A DNA stretch of 64,000 nt, taken from assembly GCF_030818655.1 (NCBI RefSeq), contig NZ_JAUTAN010000001.1, positions 868,001-932,000 of the forward strand. Reading direction: 5' to 3'. The notes below the pieces were generated by a model. It was not told where the DNA came from. It saw only the letters and a program-made list of their open reading frames with translations, and searched no databases. How positions within the stretch are numbered: position 1 is the first letter of the stretch; the number at the start of each line of letters is the position of its first letter. The stretch comes from Nocardioides zeae. Its GTDB lineage: Bacteria; Actinomycetota; Actinomycetes; Propionibacteriales; Nocardioidaceae. Below, piece by piece: positions 55,826 through 64,000 of the stretch. Both the position numbers and the translations under genes were made by a program.

Positions 55826-55852
55826 GACCTCCTGGGACCGGGGCCGGGCCCC

Positions 55853-57538
55853 TCAGAGCGCGCCGAGCTCCGTCTCGAGGTCGTCAAGCCCGAGCGCGCC
55901 GAGGCTCAGCGCCGCCATGTGCCACGCCTTGAGGTCGAACGCCTCGCCGTGGCGGGCCCGCGCGGTGGCCCGGCCCGCGAGCCACGAGCGCTCGCCCAGC
56001 TTGTAGCTGATGGCCTGTCCGGGCCAGCCCAGGTAGCGCACGATCTCGGAGTCGACGAAGTCGCTCGACCGGCCGGTGTGGGCGTTGAAGAACGCCCGGG
56101 CGGTGTCCGGCGTCCACACCTCGCCGGGCGCGACGGGGGAGTCGGCGGGCGCGCGGAGCCCGAGGTGCATGCCGAGGTCGATGACGACCCGGACGGCGCG
56201 CATGAGCTGGGCGTCGAGGTAGCCGATCCGCTCCTCGGGGCCGAGGAAGCCGAGCTCGTCCATGAGGCGCTCCGCGTAGAGCGCCCACCCCTCGGTGGCC
56301 CCGCTGGTGGACCCCACGGAGACCTGGAACGTCGACAGCTCCTCCGCGCGGTGCACCCACTGGGCCAGCTGGAGGTGGTGGCCCGGGACGCCCTCGTGGT
56401 ACCAGGTGCTCACGAGGTCGTACACCGGGAAGCGGGTGCGCCCCAGCGTCGGCAGCCACGTGCGGCCCGGGCGGGCGAAGCCCAGGGACGGCCGCGTGTA
56501 GTACGGCGCGGCGGCGCTGCCCGGCGGCGCGATCATCGCCTCGACGCGCCGCAGCGGGGGCGCGATGTCGAAGTGGGTGCCGTCGAGGTCGTCGATGGCC
56601 CGGTCCATCATCTGCTGCAGCCAGGCGCGCACCTCGTCGACGCCCTCGACGGCGGCCCCGTGCTCGTCGAGGTGGCGCATCGCGGCGACCGGACCGGCGC
56701 CGGGCACGAGGTCGTCGGCGAGCGCGCGGATCTCGGCGTCGATGCGTCGGAACTCCTCCCAGCCCCAGGCGTAGGTCTCCGCCGGGTCGATCGCCGCGCC
56801 CGCGACCTGGCGGGTGGCGAAGAGGTAGCGGTCCTCGCCGACCGCGTCGGGCACGCCGACCGTCGCCGGCAGGTAGGTGTCGACGAGGAACCCCCGCAGC
56901 GCGGCGACCCCCGCGGCCGCGGCGTCGGCACCTCGCTCGAGGTCCGCCCGCAGCGTCGTCGGCCCGCCCGCCACGAGGTCGTGGAACCAGGAGCGCCCCC
57001 CGACGTCGAGCCACGAGTCGAGCTGGCCCACCACGGTCGTCACCTGCCGCTCGGCGGCGAGGAGACCACGCCGCCGGCCCTCGTCGAGCGCCGCGGCCCA
57101 CCCCTCGTACGCCGCGGGCACGCGCGCCAGCCGCCGCGCGATCGCCGCCCAGTCGTCGTCGGTGGCGGTCGGCATCAGCGAGAAGGAGCTCCGCACGGCC
57201 TGCGGCGGTCCGAAGATGTTGCGCACCGTACGCAGGTGCTCGCCGCGGTCGTGGGCCTCCACCACCACGCCCAGCCGATCGCGCAGGAGGGCGGCGCACC
57301 GACGCTCCACGGGGTCGTCGAGCACGACGGCGCCACCCGCGTCGTACCGGTCGAGGAGCCCCAGCGTGCGGCGGGCCAGGTCGGCCTGGGCCGCCGCGCC
57401 GTCGGGGGAGAGGTCGGGCAACCCGTCCTCGTGCTCGCGCAGCCCCAGGCTGCTGCTGACGAGGGGGTCGAGGACCGCCAGCTCCGTCACGTAGGTGTCC
57501 GCGATCCGGCGGGGCGTGGTCGTGTCTCCCGAGAGCAT
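55853..57538 (-). CDS. DUF885 family (zincin-like) protein
   Basis: 561 residues. The family motif YHEGVPGHHLQLA (a HExxxH variant of zinc peptidase sites) is followed about 30 residues later by GATEGWALYAERLMDELGF, whose Glu would be the third ligand. DPLVSSSLGLREHEDGLPDL at the N-terminus and DSEIVRYLGWPGQAISYKLG near the C-terminus are also conserved. No signal peptide is seen, so it is probably cytoplasmic, perhaps a carboxypeptidase-like enzyme. ATG at 57538 is preceded on the minus strand by CAGGAT and 7 nt; ATG at 57547 would add three residues. Confidence 0.9.
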   Translation of the reverse strand: MLSGDTTTPRRIADTYVTELAVLDPLVSSSLGLREHEDGLPDLSPDGAAAQADLARRTLGLLDRYDAGGAVVLDDPVERRCAALLRDRLGVVVEAHDRGEHLRTVRNIFGPPQAVRSSFSLMPTATDDDWAAIARRLARVPAAYEGWAAALDEGRRRGLLAAERQVTTVVGQLDSWLDVGGRSWFHDLVAGGPTTLRADLERGADAAAAGVAALRGFLVDTYLPATVGVPDAVGEDRYLFATRQVAGAAIDPAETYAWGWEEFRRIDAEIRALADDLVPGAGPVAAMRHLDEHGAAVEGVDEVRAWLQQMMDRAIDDLDGTHFDIAPPLRRVEAMIAPPGSAAAPYYTRPSLGFARPGRTWLPTLGRTRFPVYDLVSTWYHEGVPGHHLQLAQWVHRAEELSTFQVSVGSTSGATEGWALYAERLMDELGFLGPEERIGYLDAQLMRAVRVVIDLGMHLGLRAPADSPVAPGEVWTPDTARAFFNAHTGRSSDFVDSEIVRYLGWPGQAISYKLGERSWLAGRATARARHGEAFDLKAWHMAALSLGALGLDDLETELGAL

Positions 57539-57613
57539 GGGGTCCATCCTGCCCCGTGACCCTGACGGGCCCAGCGGCACGGGGCCGGGGGGCGGGGGTG
57601 TTGACTGCTCCCC

Positions 57614-58219
57614 ATGGGCCTCGTTCTGGTGCGTCACGGTGAGACCGCGTGGAGCCGGGAGGGCAAGCACACCTCGGTGACGGACCTCCCGCTGACCGCG
57701 ACCGGGGAGGAACAGGCCCGCAGCCTGGCGCCCCGACTCGCGTCGCTCGACATCGTCGCCGCCCGGGTGAGCCCGCGCCTGCGGGCGCGTCGCACCGCCG
57801 AGCTGATCGGGTTCGCCGACGCGGAGGTCGACGAGCGGCTCGTGGAGTGGGGGTACGGCGACCTCGAGGGCCGCCGCACCGTCGAGATCCGCGAGGAGCA
57901 GCCGGGCTGGACGGTCTGGGACGGGCCCGTGCCGGGCGGCGAGAGCGCCGGCGAGGTGAGCGCGCGGTGCGACGCGGTCATCGCCGACGCCGTCGCGACG
58001 CTCGAGCGGGTCGCCGACGAGCGGGGCGGCGACGTGCCGGGCGAGGGGCTGGGACCCGAGGTGCTGCTCGTGGCCCACGGCCACCTGCTCCGCGCCCTGA
58101 CCGCACGGTGGCTCGGGCTGGACGTCGCCGACGGCCGTCTCTTCCGGCTCGACACCGCCCGCCTCACCGAGCTGGGCCACGAGCGCGAGCAGCGCGTGCT
58201 GCGCCGCTGGAACGCTTGA
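57614..58219 (+). CDS. Histidine phosphatase family protein (Gpm2/Rv3214-like)
   Basis: 201 residues. LVRHGETAWS at the N-terminus carries the catalytic RHG, and VLLVAHGHLLRALTARWLGL the second catalytic His. DLPLTATGEEQARSLAPRLA and GYGDLEGRRTVEIREEQPGW are typical. Rv3214 is an acid phosphatase of this superfamily rather than a true phosphoglycerate mutase, and this gene sits in the same neighbourhood (parA, rhlE, ferritin-like). Substrate not predictable. Confidence 0.9.
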   Translation: MGLVLVRHGETAWSREGKHTSVTDLPLTATGEEQARSLAPRLASLDIVAARVSPRLRARRTAELIGFADAEVDERLVEWGYGDLEGRRTVEIREEQPGWTVWDGPVPGGESAGEVSARCDAVIADAVATLERVADERGGDVPGEGLGPEVLLVAHGHLLRALTARWLGLDVADGRLFRLDTARLTELGHEREQRVLRRWNA

Positions 58220-58252
58220 CGCCCCGCGGGCCGGACCCGCACGGTAGGCCCC

Positions 58253-58897
58253 ATGCTCGTCGCGGGATGCCCCCGGTGCACGTCGCCGGTCACCGAGTGG
58301 GAGGGCACGTGGGCGTGTGACGTCCACGGGCCGACGCCGCCGCTGCTGCGCCCGCCGGAGGTCTCGTACGACGCGTTCGCCGACCACCTGCGGCGTACCC
58401 CGGGGTTCCCCACCTACCTCCCCTGGCCCCTCGGACCCGCCTGGCACGTCAGCGACTTCGCGCTCGTCGAGATCGCGGGGGAGGGGGAGGCGCCGCGGCC
58501 CGGGGCGTCGCTGACCTGCGCGAGCGGGGTCAGCGCGCTCGACGGGCCCGTCGAGGTGATGGTGGTCGCCGAGGAGCCGGGCATCGGGCTCGGCGCCCGG
58601 TGCGCCGGCACGAGCGGTCCCGACCCGGGTGACGACGTCGGCCGCGGCGCCCCGGACGTGCGCGTGCGGATCGGGCAGCAGACCGTGCCGTTGTGGACCG
58701 TCTCGACGAGCGGGGCCGACGACCGCTTCGACCGCTCCGTCGTGGCGGGGGAGGCCGAGGGGCGCTGGCTCTGGCTGGTGCTGCGACCCGCCTCGGCGAT
58801 CCTGCTGCTCCGTGACGACTGGATCCTCCAGGACCTCTCCGGGGTGGGGCCGCCGCTCGTGGAGCTGCCCTTCGGGGGCGAGCGCCCGGTCTGGTGA
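58253..58897 (+). CDS. DUF6758-like protein with N-terminal zinc ribbon
   Basis: 214 residues. CPRC ... CDVHG at the N-terminus (residues 6-24) is a likely zinc site, followed by a PPLLRPPEVSYDAFADHLRR stretch. The middle region has LPWPLGPAWHVSDFALVE and VEVMVVAEEPGIGLGARCAG; the end reads WLWLVLRPASAILLLRDDW. The family is found between phosphatase and PHP genes in actinobacteria; the name is assigned from memory of that context, and the function is unknown. CACGGT lies 7 nt before ATG. Confidence 0.78.
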   Translation: MLVAGCPRCTSPVTEWEGTWACDVHGPTPPLLRPPEVSYDAFADHLRRTPGFPTYLPWPLGPAWHVSDFALVEIAGEGEAPRPGASLTCASGVSALDGPVEVMVVAEEPGIGLGARCAGTSGPDPGDDVGRGAPDVRVRIGQQTVPLWTVSTSGADDRFDRSVVAGEAEGRWLWLVLRPASAILLLRDDWILQDLSGVGPPLVELPFGGERPVW

Positions 58898-58907
58898 CGC
58901 GGCGGCC

Positions 58908-58913
58908 TAGAGT
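58908..58913 (+). promoter_or_regulatory. Leaderless -10 box of the PHP gene
   Basis: TAGAGT followed by 7 nt and GTG at 58921. Confidence 0.55.
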
Positions 58914-58920
58914 CGCCCCC

Positions 58921-59811
58921 GTGCGCATCGACCTGCACGCCCACACCTGCATGAGCGACGGCACCGACACGCCGTCGGAGCTCGTGCACGCGGCCGTCGC
59001 CGCCGGTCTCGACGTCGTGGCCATCACCGACCACGACACGAGCGTGGGCTGGGACGAGGCCGTGGTCGCCGCCGAGGCGGCGGGCATCGGGCTGGTCCGG
59101 GGCATGGAGATCAGCACGCGGTTCCGCGGTCGCGGCGTGCACCTGCTGGGCTACCTGCCCGATCCGACCCACCCCGGGCTCCTCGCGGAGCTGCGCGCGG
59201 TGCTCGACGGCCGCGACGCGCGCGTCCCGGCGATGATCCAGCGGCTCCGGGGCCTCGGTCTCGACGTGACCGTCGAGGGGGTACGGCGCCTGGCCGGCCC
59301 CACCGCCGCCGTCGGGCGTCCCCACGTGGCGGACGCCCTCGTGGCGAAGGGCTACGTCGCGTCCCGGGGGGAGGCCTTCGACCGCTACCTGAGCCCCGGC
59401 CGCGTCGCCTACGCCAGCCGTGCCGCCGGGGACCTGGAGACGATGCTCGCCGCGCTCCGGGCCGCCGGCGGGGTCGGTGTCGTCGCCCACCCGTGGGGGC
59501 GGCACGACCCCGGGGTGCTCGACCACGACGGCCTGGCCCACCTCGCGGACCTCGGGCTCGTGGGCATCGAGGTCGACCACCAGGACCACGACCGCGCCTC
59601 CCGCGCCGAGCTGCGCGAGATCGCCCGGTCCCTCGGGCTGGTCGTGACGGGGTCCAGCGACTACCACGGCCACGGCAAGGTCGACCACGACCTGGGCTGC
59701 AACCTGACGGCGCCCGAGGAGCTCGAGCGCCTCCTCGAGGCCGCCGCTGCCTCGGCCCGGGCCGCCGGGCGCGACGTGCCCGCGATGATCTGGCCCCGCG
59801 CGGCGGGGTGA
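58921..59811 (+). CDS. PHP-domain metal-dependent phosphoesterase
   Basis: 296 residues. All four PHP motifs are present: DLHAHTCMSDGTDTPSELV, AITDHDTSVGWDE, GMEISTRFRGRGVHLLGY, and VVAHPWGRHD with a late GSSDYHGHGK. Bacterial homologues (TrpH/RnaAM-like) are 5'-3' exonucleases on short oligoribonucleotides or 3',5'-bisphosphate phosphatases; either fits. GTG at 58921 was chosen for the TAGAGT-N7-GTG arrangement. Ends 20 bp before a 72-bp nested palindrome. Confidence 0.92.
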   Translation: MRIDLHAHTCMSDGTDTPSELVHAAVAAGLDVVAITDHDTSVGWDEAVVAAEAAGIGLVRGMEISTRFRGRGVHLLGYLPDPTHPGLLAELRAVLDGRDARVPAMIQRLRGLGLDVTVEGVRRLAGPTAAVGRPHVADALVAKGYVASRGEAFDRYLSPGRVAYASRAAGDLETMLAALRAAGGVGVVAHPWGRHDPGVLDHDGLAHLADLGLVGIEVDHQDHDRASRAELREIARSLGLVVTGSSDYHGHGKVDHDLGCNLTAPEELERLLEAAAASARAAGRDVPAMIWPRAAG

Positions 59812-59831
59812 GGGTCTGGCCCCACCCGCAG

Positions 59832-59903
59832 GTGTAACGCGGTGTCCGGGCTACTCCACACGTGGTCGACCACGTGTGGAGTAGCACTAACACCGCGTTA
59901 CAC
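59832..59903. repeat. 72-bp nested palindrome
   Basis: Inner perfect palindrome 59850-59885 (36 bp; core CACGTGGTCGACCACGTG) and outer arms 59832-59845 (GTGTAACGCGGTGT) and 59890-59903 (ACACCGCGTTACAC) share one dyad centre at 59867/59868, separated by unmatched 4-nt blocks CCGG and ACTA. Lies between convergent PHP and SDR genes. The GGTCGACC centre is shared with the X palindromes. Confidence 0.92.
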
Positions 59904-59913
59904 GAGGAGGGGG

Positions 59914-60696
59914 CTACTGCCGGCCCAGCCGCTGCGCGCGCTGCAGGAGGCCGGACGGCACGAGGCGCGCCGCGCCGACGAGCACCCGGTAGCGCCGCGA
60001 GGGCACGACCAGCGCCCTCCCGGCCTCCACCGCGTCGAACGTGGCGTCGACGACGTCGTCCACCTCCAGCCACAGCGCCTTCGGGGCCGACGCGCGCTCG
60101 ACCCCCATGCGCCCGTGGAACTCGGTGCGCACGAAGCCCGGGCAGACGGTGGTGATGCGGACGCCGGACGGCCCGTACTCCTGCGCCGCCCAGAGACCGA
60201 ACCGGTTCACCCAGGCCTTCGCCGCGCCGTACGTGCCCCGGGGGAGGAACGCGGCGACGCTCGAGACGTTGACGACCGTGCCCGAACCACGCTCCGCCAT
60301 GGGACCGAGGGCCGCGTGGGTCAACCGGAGCACGGCGGTGACGAGCACGTCGAGCATCGCCTGCTCCGCCTCGACGTCGTTGTCGAGGAACCGCCCCTTC
60401 AGCCCGAACCCGGCGTTGTTGACCAGCCACTCCACGGGACGGCCGGGATCGGCCAGCCGCGCCGCCACGCGGTCGAGGTCGGCTCGGTCGACGAGGTCGG
60501 CGGCGATCGTCTCGACCGCGACCCCGTGGCGCTCCCGGATGCTCCCCGCGACCTCGGCGAGCCGGTCCGCGTCGCGGGCGACGAGCACCAGGTCGAACCC
60601 GCGGGCGGCGAGCCGCTCGGCGTAGCCGGCGCCGATGCCGGCGGTGCCACCCGTGACGAGGGCGACGGGACGGGGGTCGGAGGCGGGAGCGTTCAT
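59914..60696 (-). CDS. Short-chain dehydrogenase/reductase
   Basis: 260 residues, classical SDR. Cofactor loop TGGTAGIGAGYAERLAARG, VLVARDADRL (Arg after the second strand favours NADPH), NNAGFG, catalytic Ser in VNVSSVAAFL and YxxxK in YGAAKAW. CPGFVRTEFH follows. Substrate unknown; closest in style to the YqjQ/DltE-like short reductases acting on lipids or ketones. ATG at 60696 is preceded by CATCAT and 6 nt. Divergent from parA. Confidence 0.92.
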   Translation of the reverse strand: MNAPASDPRPVALVTGGTAGIGAGYAERLAARGFDLVLVARDADRLAEVAGSIRERHGVAVETIAADLVDRADLDRVAARLADPGRPVEWLVNNAGFGLKGRFLDNDVEAEQAMLDVLVTAVLRLTHAALGPMAERGSGTVVNVSSVAAFLPRGTYGAAKAWVNRFGLWAAQEYGPSGVRITTVCPGFVRTEFHGRMGVERASAPKALWLEVDDVVDATFDAVEAGRALVVPSRRYRVLVGAARLVPSGLLQRAQRLGRQ

Positions 60697-60740
60697 GGGG
60701 TCATGATGCCGGTCACCTCCGCGCCGGCGTGCTCCTCGTG

Positions 60741-60746
60741 CATGAT
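60741..60746 (+). promoter_or_regulatory. Leaderless -10 box of parA
   Basis: CATGAT followed by 8 nt and ATG at 60755. Confidence 0.5.
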
Positions 60747-60754
60747 GGGGCGCC

Positions 60755-61531
60755 ATGGGCACCGTTCTCGCGATCGCGAACCAGAAGGGCGGCGTCGCGA
60801 AGACCACGTCCGTCGCCTCCCTCGGCGCGGCGCTCGCCGAGCTGGGTCAGCGCGTCCTCGTCGTCGACCTCGACCCGCAGGGCTCGCTGACGTTCTCGCT
60901 CGGGGTCGACCCCGAGGACCTCGAGCTCTCGGTGCACCAGGTGCTCACCCAGGGGCTGGACGCCCGTGAGGTGATCATCCGCACCGAGGACGACGTCGAC
61001 CTGCTCCCGGCGACCATCGAGCTGGCGCGGGCCGAGGCCGAGCTCCTCACCCGCACGGGCCGCGAGCACGTGCTGAAGGCCGCGCTCGAGCAGCTCGCCG
61101 ACGACGAGGTGGAGCACGACTGGGTCCTCCTCGACTGCCCGCCGTCCCTGGGGGTGCTCACCGTCGCGGCGCTGACGGCGGCCGACGGCGTCGTCATCCC
61201 GCTCCAGTGCGAGACGCTGTCGCACCGCGGGGTCTCGCAGCTGCTCGACACCGTCCACGACGTCAAGCGGTTCACCAACCGCCGCCTGGCGGTGTGGGGC
61301 GTGCTGCCGACGCTCTACGACGGCCGCTCCTCCCACGCCCGGGCCGTGCTCGAGTCGATCCCCGGCACGTTCGAGCTCGAGGTGTTCTCGCCGCCGATCC
61401 CGAAGACCATCCGGTTCGCCGAGGCCCCGGCCAAGGGCCGCTCGATCCTCGCGACCGCGAACTCGACGAAGGGCGCCGCGGCGTACCGGGAGGTCGCGGC
61501 CGCGCTCGTGGAGCGAGCTGCCCGGCGCTGA
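60755..61531 (+). CDS. Orphan ParA-family ATPase
   Basis: 258 residues, equivalent to Rv3213c. Deviant Walker A KGGVAKTTSVASLGAALAE, VVDLDPQGSLTFSLG and Walker B LLDCPPSLGVLTVAAL, then PLQCETLSHRGVSQLLDTV. No parB gene or parS-like site is nearby and it is far from a replication-origin context, so it is not the chromosome-segregation ParA. It may position a protein complex. It lacks the N-terminal HTH of plasmid ParA proteins. Confidence 0.93.
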   Translation: MGTVLAIANQKGGVAKTTSVASLGAALAELGQRVLVVDLDPQGSLTFSLGVDPEDLELSVHQVLTQGLDAREVIIRTEDDVDLLPATIELARAEAELLTRTGREHVLKAALEQLADDEVEHDWVLLDCPPSLGVLTVAALTAADGVVIPLQCETLSHRGVSQLLDTVHDVKRFTNRRLAVWGVLPTLYDGRSSHARAVLESIPGTFELEVFSPPIPKTIRFAEAPAKGRSILATANSTKGAAAYREVAAALVERAARR

Positions 61532-61547
61532 TCCCGCCGCGGCGTAC

Positions 61548-61610
61548 TCCCTGACGTTCGGCACCGGGCCGCGGCCCGGGACCGGCGTGTCGCGTGCGGA
61601 ACGTCAGGGA
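61548..61610. repeat. Compound inverted repeat after parA
   Basis: Outer arms 61548-61559 (TCCCTGACGTTC) and 61599-61610 (GAACGTCAGGGA), extendable to 17 bp with one mismatch. They enclose an off-centre 16-bp palindrome CCGGGCCGCGGCCCGG at 61564-61579. Between convergent parA and rhlE genes. Confidence 0.85.
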
Positions 61611-61632
61611 CTATCGCCACAGCCCGAACGCA

Positions 61633-61667
61633 CGAACCCCGCCCGGCGCGACACCGGACGGGGTTCG
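61633..61667. terminator. Terminator hairpin between parA and rhlE
   Basis: CGAACCCCG and CGGGGTTCG pair, continued by an inner CCGG/CCGG after a one-base mismatch. Ends 22 bp before the rhlE stop, so likely the rhlE terminator on the minus strand, or a second stop for parA. Confidence 0.7.
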
Positions 61668-61689
61668 ACTGCAGGAGTACGCCGCGGGC

Positions 61690-63237
<1,548 letters not shown>

Positions 63238-63424
63238 TGTCTCGTCGCTTTCGTGGTCGATCGGTGTGGCCGACCCGTTCGAGACGCTCCGGCGCGGTCG
63301 GGCCCTGCGGGCCGCGGTCGGTCGGGCGGGAGGCGAGGAGGTCTGCCACGCACATACCGGCGGAGTCGTTCCTCCGCCGCAGAGGCGAGCGCGGGCTGCG
63401 CTCGGCGCACGCCAGTGTATCCCC

Positions 63425-63430
63425 TAGGCT
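63425..63430 (+). promoter_or_regulatory. Leaderless -10 box of the ferritin-like gene
   Basis: TAGGCT followed by 7 nt and ATG at 63438. Confidence 0.55.
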
Positions 63431-63437
63431 GCGGACC

Positions 63438-64000
63438 ATGACCGACTCCCCGACGGGAAGCGCCACGGCGGACCTCTCCGAGGCGTCGAGCGAGCTGGAC
63501 GACCCCGCCTACCGGGCGGCCGTGGTGGACCTCCTCGGCGCCATCGCCTACGGCGAGATCTCGGCCTTCGAGCGGCTCGCGGAGGACGCGAAGCTCGCGC
63601 CCGACCTCGAGGACAAGGTGGCGCTCGCGACGCTGGCGGCGGGCCAGCTCGACCAGGTCGCGGCGCTCCGCATGCGGCTGGAGGAGCTCGGCGCCGACCC
63701 GTTCGAGGCGATGGCGCCCTTCCGCAAGCCGATCGAGGACTTCCACCGCCACACGGCGCCCGCCGACTGGTGGGAGGGGCTCGTGAAGGCCTACGTCGGC
63801 GACGGCATCGCGAACGACTTCTACCGGGAGGTCGCCGCCTTCCTCGACCCGGAGACCCGGGACCTCGTCATCGCCACCCTCGGCGACACGGGGCACGCGG
63901 ACTTCGTGGTCGAGCGCCTGCGCGCCGCCTTCGCGGTCGACCGGCAGCTGTCGGGCCGCCTCGCCCTCTGGGGCCGCCGGCTCATGGGGGAGGCCCTCAC
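63438..64000 (+). CDS. Ferritin-like fold protein (Rv3210c-like), truncated by window end
   Basis: At least 187 residues are visible; the frame is open at the window edge. All-helical with a ferritin-like pattern: AVVDLLGAIAYGEISAFERLAEDA, DKVALATLAAGQLDQVAAL, DFHRHTAPADWWEGLVKAYV and DLVIATLGDTGHADFVVERL. Candidate metal ligands are Glu in AYGEISAFE, His in DFHRHTAP and His in DTGHADF. Annotated homologues are called ferritin-like or MiaE-like hydroxylases; the role is unknown. Its place beside rhlE matches M. tuberculosis Rv3210c-Rv3211. Confidence 0.88.
   Translation, partial: MTDSPTGSATADLSEASSELDDPAYRAAVVDLLGAIAYGEISAFERLAEDAKLAPDLEDKVALATLAAGQLDQVAALRMRLEELGADPFEAMAPFRKPIEDFHRHTAPADWWEGLVKAYVGDGIANDFYREVAAFLDPETRDLVIATLGDTGHADFVVERLRAAFAVDRQLSGRLALWGRRLMGEAL

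Noticed and set aside
60755..61531. Chromosome-partition parAB locus near oriC
   Set aside because: No parB, parS-like palindrome, gidB or dnaA is present; the neighbourhood matches the orphan Rv3213c type.

Overview
The window is a contiguous piece of an actinobacterial chromosome, very GC-rich (codon third positions almost all G or C, many GTG starts). Gene content and order match the core genome of the Nocardioides/Aeromicrobium type (Propionibacteriales). Long runs follow the order of the Mycobacterium tuberculosis blocks DUF3499-manB-SIS-ahcY-mtrA-mtrB-lpqB-comF-hpf-secA1 and gpm2-parA-rhlE-ferritin-like. No transposase, phage gene, CRISPR array or tRNA was seen, so this is a vertically inherited region.

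Layout. 1-8.4 kb: RNase P RNA (minus), a TPR protein, a conserved three-gene cluster (circularly permuted ATP-grasp / alpha-E / transglutaminase), map, panB and small proteins. 8.4-12.3 kb: a copper-resistance operon with a CsoR operator, a CopZ-like chaperone, a His-rich exported protein, the Cu+ ATPase CopA and CsoR. 12.3-22.3 kb: nadE, glnA2, a glutamine amidotransferase, glnE and an overlapping large SF2 helicase. 22.5-31.9 kb: a giant membrane glycosyltransferase, DUF5719, a degenerate zincin, DUF3499, phosphomannomutase, Trm112-like and SIS proteins, and DUF808. 32-44.7 kb: ahcY, MtrAB-LpqB, a frameshifted comF, a candidate raiA-type RNA, ribosome hibernation factor, a LuxR-type regulator, a YcaQ-like protein and secA. 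44.7-53.5 kb, minus strand except one gene: an Rv3235-like protein, a LysM protein, tatB, mrp, DUF1003, an MgtE-N/CBS protein and two Ser/Thr kinases. 53.6-64 kb: MaoC, DUF2332, DUF885, a histidine phosphatase, a DUF6758-like protein, PHP, SDR, orphan ParA, RhlE and a truncated ferritin-like gene.

Two window-wide patterns stand out. First, about twenty genes have a -10 hexamer of the form NANNNT ending only 6-8 nt before the start codon, which predicts leaderless transcripts; the stop codons of nadE and of the DUF1003 gene even lie inside the next gene's -10 box. Second, several intergenic gaps, mostly between convergent genes, hold long palindromes. Two of them, 33 kb apart, share the same architecture: three palindromes (X-Y-X) with dyad centres spaced exactly 31 bp. 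I know of no named element with this design, and it is the most interesting unexplained signal here.

The metabolic genes are housekeeping: nitrogen assimilation (glnA2, glnE, nadE), methyl cycle (ahcY), pantothenate (panB), mannose activation (manB and SIS protein), protein export (secA, tatB) and envelope signalling (MtrAB-LpqB, two kinases).
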